Shown here in pieces: positions 22,902-26,515 of a stretch of 26,515 bases of DNA. Source of the stretch: a bacterium (GTDB lineage Bacteria; Chloroflexota; Dehalococcoidia; Tepidiformales; Tepidiformaceae); the NCBI GenBank assembly GCA_945861295.1, contig CAMAUF010000001.1, positions 1 through 26,515 on the forward strand, given 5' to 3'. The notes beneath the pieces are model-generated. The model did no database searches. It was not told the DNA's origin and was given only the letters and a program-made list of their open reading frames with translations. Made by a program: the position numbers and the translations under genes. Position 1 is the stretch's first letter. Each line of letters opens with the position of its first letter.

Positions 22902-23453
22902 TCAGACGAACTCGAACAGCGCCTCAAGGTCGATGGTCACGCCCGACAGCGATTCGATGGCGACACGGCCCAGGGGCAGCGCGCGCTCGTCGTAGCCGCC
23001 ATCGGCGCGTCTCACCCAGGCCGTGACGGTGCGCTCGAAGGGGTGGATGCGCCAGATGACGGCGTCGCCGCGGGCGCGATACTCCGGGAACTTCGTCTCC
23101 ACATTGAAGTCGCCTGTCGACGGCGACCAGACCTCGGCCACGAACGGCAACGGCTCGCCGTACTCTTCGAGCAGCTTCGTGCCGCGATATCGCGCCGCAC
23201 TCGCCACGAGAATGACCGCGACATCGGGGATGCGGTACCCGCCGGCCGGCGTCTGGACGTGGCCCGCCTGGGAGCGGACATGGAAGAGGGCGCGGTCGAG
23301 CTGATTGCGGAGGTCGTACGCGAGTTCGAACGAAAGCGAGTTGTGCGGGAAGGACATGGCGGGCCTCTGAATGAGCCGACCGCAGACCAACTCCCACTTC
23401 TGGTCGTCATCTTCGAGCGCGAGGCGGCGAAAGGTTTCGGCGGTCACCGGCAT
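22902..23453 (-). CDS. Uma2-family (DUF820) protein, tandem copy B
   Basis: A 183-residue paralogue of copy A, same length and same catalytic residues (Glu21, Asp77, Glu107, Lys121). The C-terminal half is about 90% identical to copy A, while residues 34-58 (for example SFPHNSLSFELAYDLRNQ) are largely different. Chosen start is ATG 23453, aligned with copy A and preceded by a TACGCT box at 6 nt; the longer upstream frame is Arg/Pro-rich and overlaps the cupin gene, so it is not real. It lies 38 nt downstream of the cupin stop. Confidence 0.88.
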   Translation of the reverse strand: MPVTAETFRRLALEDDDQKWELVCGRLIQRPAMSFPHNSLSFELAYDLRNQLDRALFHVRSQAGHVQTPAGGYRIPDVAVILVASAARYRGTKLLEEYGEPLPFVAEVWSPSTGDFNVETKFPEYRARGDAVIWRIHPFERTVTAWVRRADGGYDERALPLGRVAIESLSGVTIDLEALFEFV

Positions 23454-23459
23454 ATCCGT

Positions 23460-23465
23460 AGCGTA
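23460..23465 (-). promoter_or_regulatory. TACGCT -10-like box, leaderless Uma2 copy B
   Basis: TACGCT ends exactly 6 nt before the ATG at 23453, as in copy A. No Shine-Dalgarno site is present. Confidence 0.4.
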
Positions 23466-23491
23466 CACGGCCCCGCGGTTGCCAGGGAGTG

Positions 23492-23869
23492 TTACGCGAC
23501 GCGCCATGCGGAAACGTCGACCTCTTCGGCCAACGGGAGGAAGAGCGACCGTCGCGGGCCTTCGATTTCGCGCGTGATGTGGCCGCGGCCGGTGGTGTCG
23601 TCGGCGAGCAGGATCTCGCCCGCGCCGAGTTGGCGCTTTTCGCCCGAGCCGCACTCAATCTCCACGCGGCCCGTGAGCGTGATTACGAACTGGCGGGCGG
23701 GCGCGTTGTGGAAATCGAGCGCGGCCCCGAGCGGCGTTTCACGAAAGGCGACGCCCTTAAGGGGGACGAGCTTGGAGATGCTCCCGTAGGGGCCTTCGCG
23801 CAGGGGGACATCGAGGTCTTCGAAGTGCGATTCGTTGTCGGGGCCGGTGTAAATGCGTGTGACGTGCAT
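23492..23869 (-). CDS. Small cupin-domain protein
   Basis: A 125-residue single-domain cupin. The core beta-barrel is seen in GAALDFHNAPARQFVITLTGRVEIECGSGEKRQLGAGEILLADDTTGRGHITR. Metal ligands differ from the classical G-x5-H-x-H pattern: only His54 and His98 are clear, so metal binding is uncertain. The start at ATG 23869 gives the natural N terminus MHVTRIYTGPDNESHFEDL. It is divergent from the GNAT gene and is the first gene of the leftward series with the Uma2 pair. Function unknown. Confidence 0.87.
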   Translation of the reverse strand: MHVTRIYTGPDNESHFEDLDVPLREGPYGSISKLVPLKGVAFRETPLGAALDFHNAPARQFVITLTGRVEIECGSGEKRQLGAGEILLADDTTGRGHITREIEGPRRSLFLPLAEEVDVSAWRVA

Positions 23870-23959
23870 GCCCCGTAGCAAACCCGAAACGGCCGCCGGC
23901 CGCAAGCGGTCCGTCGACGGCCGCACGCGAGGCGATCGACGTGCTCCGGCGGGCTGGGG

Positions 23960-23965
23960 TACGGT
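23960..23965 (+). promoter_or_regulatory. TACGGT -10-like box before the GNAT gene
   Basis: TACGGT lies 7 nt before GTG 23973, and TCGACG is 18 bp upstream of it. This suggests a leaderless GTG start. Confidence 0.35.
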
Positions 23966-23972
23966 GCTCCGC

Positions 23973-24737
23973 GTGGACGACACAGCCCCGCAACGGGCCC
24001 ACGCGAACTTCGTGGATAGCTTCGTGATCCTCGGCGAGCGAGCGCTCGGCGGCGCCGTCATCGACCTCGGCGGGGCGACCGCCGTCCGGACGGGCGTGCC
24101 CTCGCCGGAATTCAACCGGGTGTTCCTTTTGGAGGCGGCGGACGAACCAGCCGCGGTCCTGGCCGAGGCGGAGGCCGCCTTCGGCGGGTTGCCGTGGAGC
24201 CTGGTCACCCTCCGTGGGCCGCAGCCTGGGTTGCCCGGCGCCATCCGCGATGCGGGCCTCCAGTTCGGGAGGAGCCTGCCGGCGATGCTGATCGGGCTTC
24301 CGCGGCGGCCTGAGCGGGCCCTCGACGGATTCGCCGTCCACGCCGTCACCACCCAGGCGGAGGCTGATCTGAGCGTGGACATCCTCGCCGAGGCGTTCGC
24401 GACCGATCGCGCCTTCTTCGCGGTCTATGGAGAGGAGGCCGTTTGGCGCGCGCCGCAAACAACGACGCTGCTCGGCTGGCTCGAAGGCGTGCCGGTCGCG
24501 ACGATCGCGGTCGTCGTCACGCGGGGCGTCGCCGGGCTCGCGAACCTCGGCGTCTTGCCCGCAGCCCGGGGCCATGGGTGCGGCGAAGCGATGAGCCGGG
24601 CCGCGATGGAGGCCGGCCTGCGGGCGGGCGCGGACATCGCCTCGCTCCAAGCCACGCGGGCGGGCTTCGCGCTGTATAAGCGGATGGGCTTCCGCCACCT
24701 GGCGGACTACCAGATCTGGCATCATCCGCGCGACTGA
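23973..24737 (+). CDS. GNAT-family N-acetyltransferase
   Basis: A protein of about 254 residues with a C-terminal GNAT domain. The acetyl-CoA-binding motif A is LGVLPAARGHGCGEAM (192-207, R199-G-H-G-C-G). Motif B is QATRAGFALYKRMGF (226-240). The N-terminal half (15-110) looks like a degenerate second GNAT-like domain, as often in this size class. The start is uncertain: GTG 23973 follows a TACGGT box by 7 nt, GTG 23964 is an alternative, and the frame stays open to about 23853, where it would overlap the divergent cupin gene. The substrate is unknown. Confidence 0.85.
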   Translation: MDDTAPQRAHANFVDSFVILGERALGGAVIDLGGATAVRTGVPSPEFNRVFLLEAADEPAAVLAEAEAAFGGLPWSLVTLRGPQPGLPGAIRDAGLQFGRSLPAMLIGLPRRPERALDGFAVHAVTTQAEADLSVDILAEAFATDRAFFAVYGEEAVWRAPQTTTLLGWLEGVPVATIAVVVTRGVAGLANLGVLPAARGHGCGEAMSRAAMEAGLRAGADIASLQATRAGFALYKRMGFRHLADYQIWHHPRD

Positions 24738-24840
24738 AGACAAGCGGCCGTGGTCATGCCAGACTGCACATCGCGAATCGCAGGACGCAAATCTCCGCGC
24801 CGAGCTTGCCGAGCGGAGGATGAACTTTGGGAGGCAACCA

Positions 24841-26262
24841 ATGGATCGCATCATCCACGCCAGCGCCACCGCCCTCGCTGGGGCGATCGCCGCCAAGGAG
24901 GTCTCGTCGCGCGAAGTCGTCGCGGCGCACCTCGCGCAGATCGAGAAACACAACGCCGCGATCAACGCGGTCGTGACCCTCGACGCCGAGCGTGCGCTGG
25001 CACGCGCCGGCGAGGCCGACGCCGCCACGGCGCGCGGCGAATCCTGGGGGCCGCTGCACGGCGTGCCAATCACGCTGAAAGATACGTTGGAGACGGCCGG
25101 CCTCCGGACGACCAGCGGCTTCGAACCCTTGCGCGACCACATCCCCGCGCGAGACGCCTCCGCGGTGGCGCGACTCAAGGGCGCGGGCGCCGTCCCGCTC
25201 GGCAAAACGAACACGCCGACCCTCGCGATGGACTTCCAGACGCACAACCCGATCTTCGGGCGGAGCAACAACCCGTGGGACGTTACGCGGGCGACGGGCG
25301 GTTCGAGCGGCGGCAGCGCGGCCTCGATCGCGGCGGGCTTTTCGGCGCTCGAACTGGGCACGGATATCGGCGGCTCCGTCCGCATCCCGGCGCACTACTG
25401 CGGCGTCGTCTCGCTGAAGACGACGGAGCGGCGCGTGCCGATGACCGGCCACATCGCGGTCGCGCCCGGCCAGCCGCGCGGCATCCGGCACATGGACACA
25501 ATCGGGCCGATCGGCCGATCCTTGGACGACCTCGAACTCGCGCTGCGGCTGATCAGCGGCCCCGACGGCATCGATTGGGAAGTGCCGCCACCCGCTTTCC
25601 CCGCCGCCGCGAAGCGGGAGATTTCGTCGTTGCGGCTGCTCTGGAGCGACGACCTTGGCGCCATCCGGCCAGATGCCGCGACGCGCGCGACGGTGACCGC
25701 GCTGGCGGGCCACCTCGATCGGGCCGGCGCGCGGGTCGAACGCCTGGACGCCTCAAGCTTCGGGCAAGCCGAGGCGCTGGACGCCTTCCGCAGGCTGATC
25801 GGCATCGAAATCGCGGCCAGCAACGACCCTCGTGACGCCGAACGCCTTGCCCGCCAATTCCCGGGCGGCGTCGACGCGACGTTTCGCGCCCACGTCGAGC
25901 TGCTCGCGCGGCGTGACACGCTGCTGGCCCAGCTCGAAAACCTGCTTGCGGAGTGCGACGCGCTGCTGCTGCCGGTCTGCGTGACGCCGGCCATCCCGCA
26001 CACCAAGAGCGGCGAGCCAATCACGGTCGATGGCCGGCAGCTCTCGTACTTCGACGCGGGCACGGCCTACACCGCGCCCTTCAACCTCACCGGGAGCCCG
26101 GTCGTGGTGCTGCCGGCCGGTCGATCGCCGGAAGGCTTGCCGATCGGCGTCCAGGTGGTCGGGCGAAAGTGGCGCGAAATCGAACTGCTGGGCGTCGCGC
26201 GGGCGATTCAGCAGGTGACGGGCCCGGTCGCCGTGCCGCCGGGCTTCGAAGGGGCGAGATAG
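24841..26262 (+). CDS. Amidase (amidase-signature family)
   Basis: A 473-residue amidase-signature hydrolase that cleaves amide bonds. The Ser-cisSer-Lys triad is intact: Lys80 in PITLKDT, Ser155 in TGGSSGGSAASIAAG and nucleophile Ser179 in GTDIGGSVRIPA. The C-terminal part ends with TAPFNLTGSPVVVLPAGRSPEGLPIGVQVVG, typical of the family. It is not next to gatB or gatC, so it is more likely a catabolic amidase than the GatA subunit. GGGAGG ends 7 nt before ATG 24841, which is preferred over an in-frame ATG seven codons upstream. It lies 103 bp after the GNAT gene. Confidence 0.93.
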   Translation: MDRIIHASATALAGAIAAKEVSSREVVAAHLAQIEKHNAAINAVVTLDAERALARAGEADAATARGESWGPLHGVPITLKDTLETAGLRTTSGFEPLRDHIPARDASAVARLKGAGAVPLGKTNTPTLAMDFQTHNPIFGRSNNPWDVTRATGGSSGGSAASIAAGFSALELGTDIGGSVRIPAHYCGVVSLKTTERRVPMTGHIAVAPGQPRGIRHMDTIGPIGRSLDDLELALRLISGPDGIDWEVPPPAFPAAAKREISSLRLLWSDDLGAIRPDAATRATVTALAGHLDRAGARVERLDASSFGQAEALDAFRRLIGIEIAASNDPRDAERLARQFPGGVDATFRAHVELLARRDTLLAQLENLLAECDALLLPVCVTPAIPHTKSGEPITVDGRQLSYFDAGTAYTAPFNLTGSPVVVLPAGRSPEGLPIGVQVVGRKWREIELLGVARAIQQVTGPVAVPPGFEGAR

Positions 26263-26274
26263 CGGCGATGCGCG

Positions 26275-26292
26275 GGCCTGGCGAGCCGGGCC
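26275..26292. terminator. Short hairpin between convergent genes
   Basis: GGCCTGG (26275-26281) pairs with CCGGGCC (26286-26292) with one G-T pair and a CGAG tetraloop. It lies between the amidase stop and the stop of the right-edge gene. It could end transcription from both sides, though no long T-tract is present. Confidence 0.35.
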
Positions 26293-26310
26293 GGAGCGAA
26301 AATGGCTTCC

Positions 26311-26515
26311 TTACGCGGCTCGCTTTGCCAGCCACGCCAGCAGATCGCCGACCACCGCGTCCTTCTCCGGTTCGTTCAGCACCTCGTGGGCGAGCCCTTC
26401 GTAGACGTGGATCTCCTTGTCAGCGGTTTGGGCGCGGCCGAAGAGGAGCCGGCTGGCATCGGGGCTGCACAGCGCGTCGTCGGCGCCCTGCAGGATCAGC
26501 AGCGGGCAGGTGATG
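26311..26515 (-). CDS. Monoacylglycerol-lipase-like alpha/beta hydrolase, C-terminal part
   Basis: The frame is open from the right edge to TAA at 26311-26313, giving 67 full codons of the C terminus. It reads ITCPLLILQGADDALC with the catalytic acid Asp in GADD, then IHVYEGLAHEVLNEPEKD with the catalytic His in LAHEV, the standard end of the Hydrolase_4 / lysophospholipase group. The start and nucleophile lie outside the window. It converges with the amidase gene. Confidence 0.85.
   Translation of the reverse strand, partial: ITCPLLILQGADDALCSPDASRLLFGRAQTADKEIHVYEGLAHEVLNEPEKDAVVGDLLAWLAKRAA

Larger units (their letters stand above)
22307..23465. repeat. Tandem gene duplication (unit offset 595 bp)
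   Basis: The segments 22307-22870 and 22902-23465 are direct repeats covering the Uma2 coding sequences and about 12 bp upstream with the -10-like boxes. Similarity stops a little beyond, so the duplication includes the gene and its minimal promoter. Confidence 0.8.

Noticed and set aside
24796..24816. Small CTCCGC/GCGGAG inverted repeat before the amidase gene
   Set aside because: Only 6 bp of stem in very G+C-rich DNA; expected by chance.
23757..25385. Minus-strand frame of 542 codons
   Set aside because: Covers the GNAT and amidase genes in antisense and shows no protein family.
1..26515. tRNA, rRNA or CRISPR array
   Set aside because: No cloverleaf-like T-loop signatures, rRNA segments or regularly spaced repeats were found by eye.

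Overview
This is a G+C-rich bacterial window with closely packed genes on both strands, probably chromosomal. Several traits fit Chloroflexota, perhaps a Dehalococcoidia- or Tepidiforma-like lineage: many Uma2-family genes, a MenA-type menaquinone prenyltransferase, an FHA plus Ig-like one-pass membrane protein, P450 and acyl-CoA dehydrogenase genes, and apparently leaderless promoters. This assignment is inferred from gene content and base composition only. No rRNA, tRNA or CRISPR array was seen.

Layout. 1-279 is the start of a secreted cysteine-rich repeat protein that runs off the left edge. A palindromic repeat (369-406) separates it from a leftward run of TetR regulator, Uma2 protein and YchF-type ATPase (2812-410). 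A PHB-depolymerase-like esterase is divergent from the TetR gene, and the 66-bp gap between them holds a strong dyad operator candidate. A leftward pair follows: metallo-beta-lactamase-fold hydrolase, then methyltransferase (5338-3917). Next come about 580 bp without a convincing gene, then menA (minus). A long plus-strand gene (7086-9515) encodes a PP2C-like domain that has lost its metal ligands, a membrane helix and an outer beta-propeller. A DUF454 gene, a solitary HicB-like gene, a possible 27-residue membrane peptide and a ThuA-like gene follow.

11466-12101 is an IS200-like/REP-associated transposase gene flanked by three copies of a 27-bp element. It lies against the 3' end of an FHA-domain membrane protein gene (12125-14086). 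Then come a cytidylate-kinase-like protein, an alpha/beta hydrolase, a cyclase-family hydrolase, a probable bacterial archaeo-eukaryotic release factor (baeRF/Vms1-like) and an MFS transporter broken by a nonsense codon and a frameshift.

The right part has a leftward series running from 23869 to 19208: cupin, two tandem Uma2 paralogues, cytochrome P450, a translationally coupled 77-residue protein, and acyl-CoA dehydrogenase. A GNAT acetyltransferase and an amidase run rightward. The tail of a monoacylglycerol-lipase-like hydrolase enters from the right edge.

The two most interesting proteins are the one-pass membrane proteins at 7086-9515 and 12125-14086. Both carry a cytoplasmic signalling-type domain and a large outer domain, and together suggest a phosphorylation-linked envelope sensing system. 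A second window-wide signal is a TAnnnT box ending exactly 6 nt before the start codon of several genes that have no Shine-Dalgarno site.
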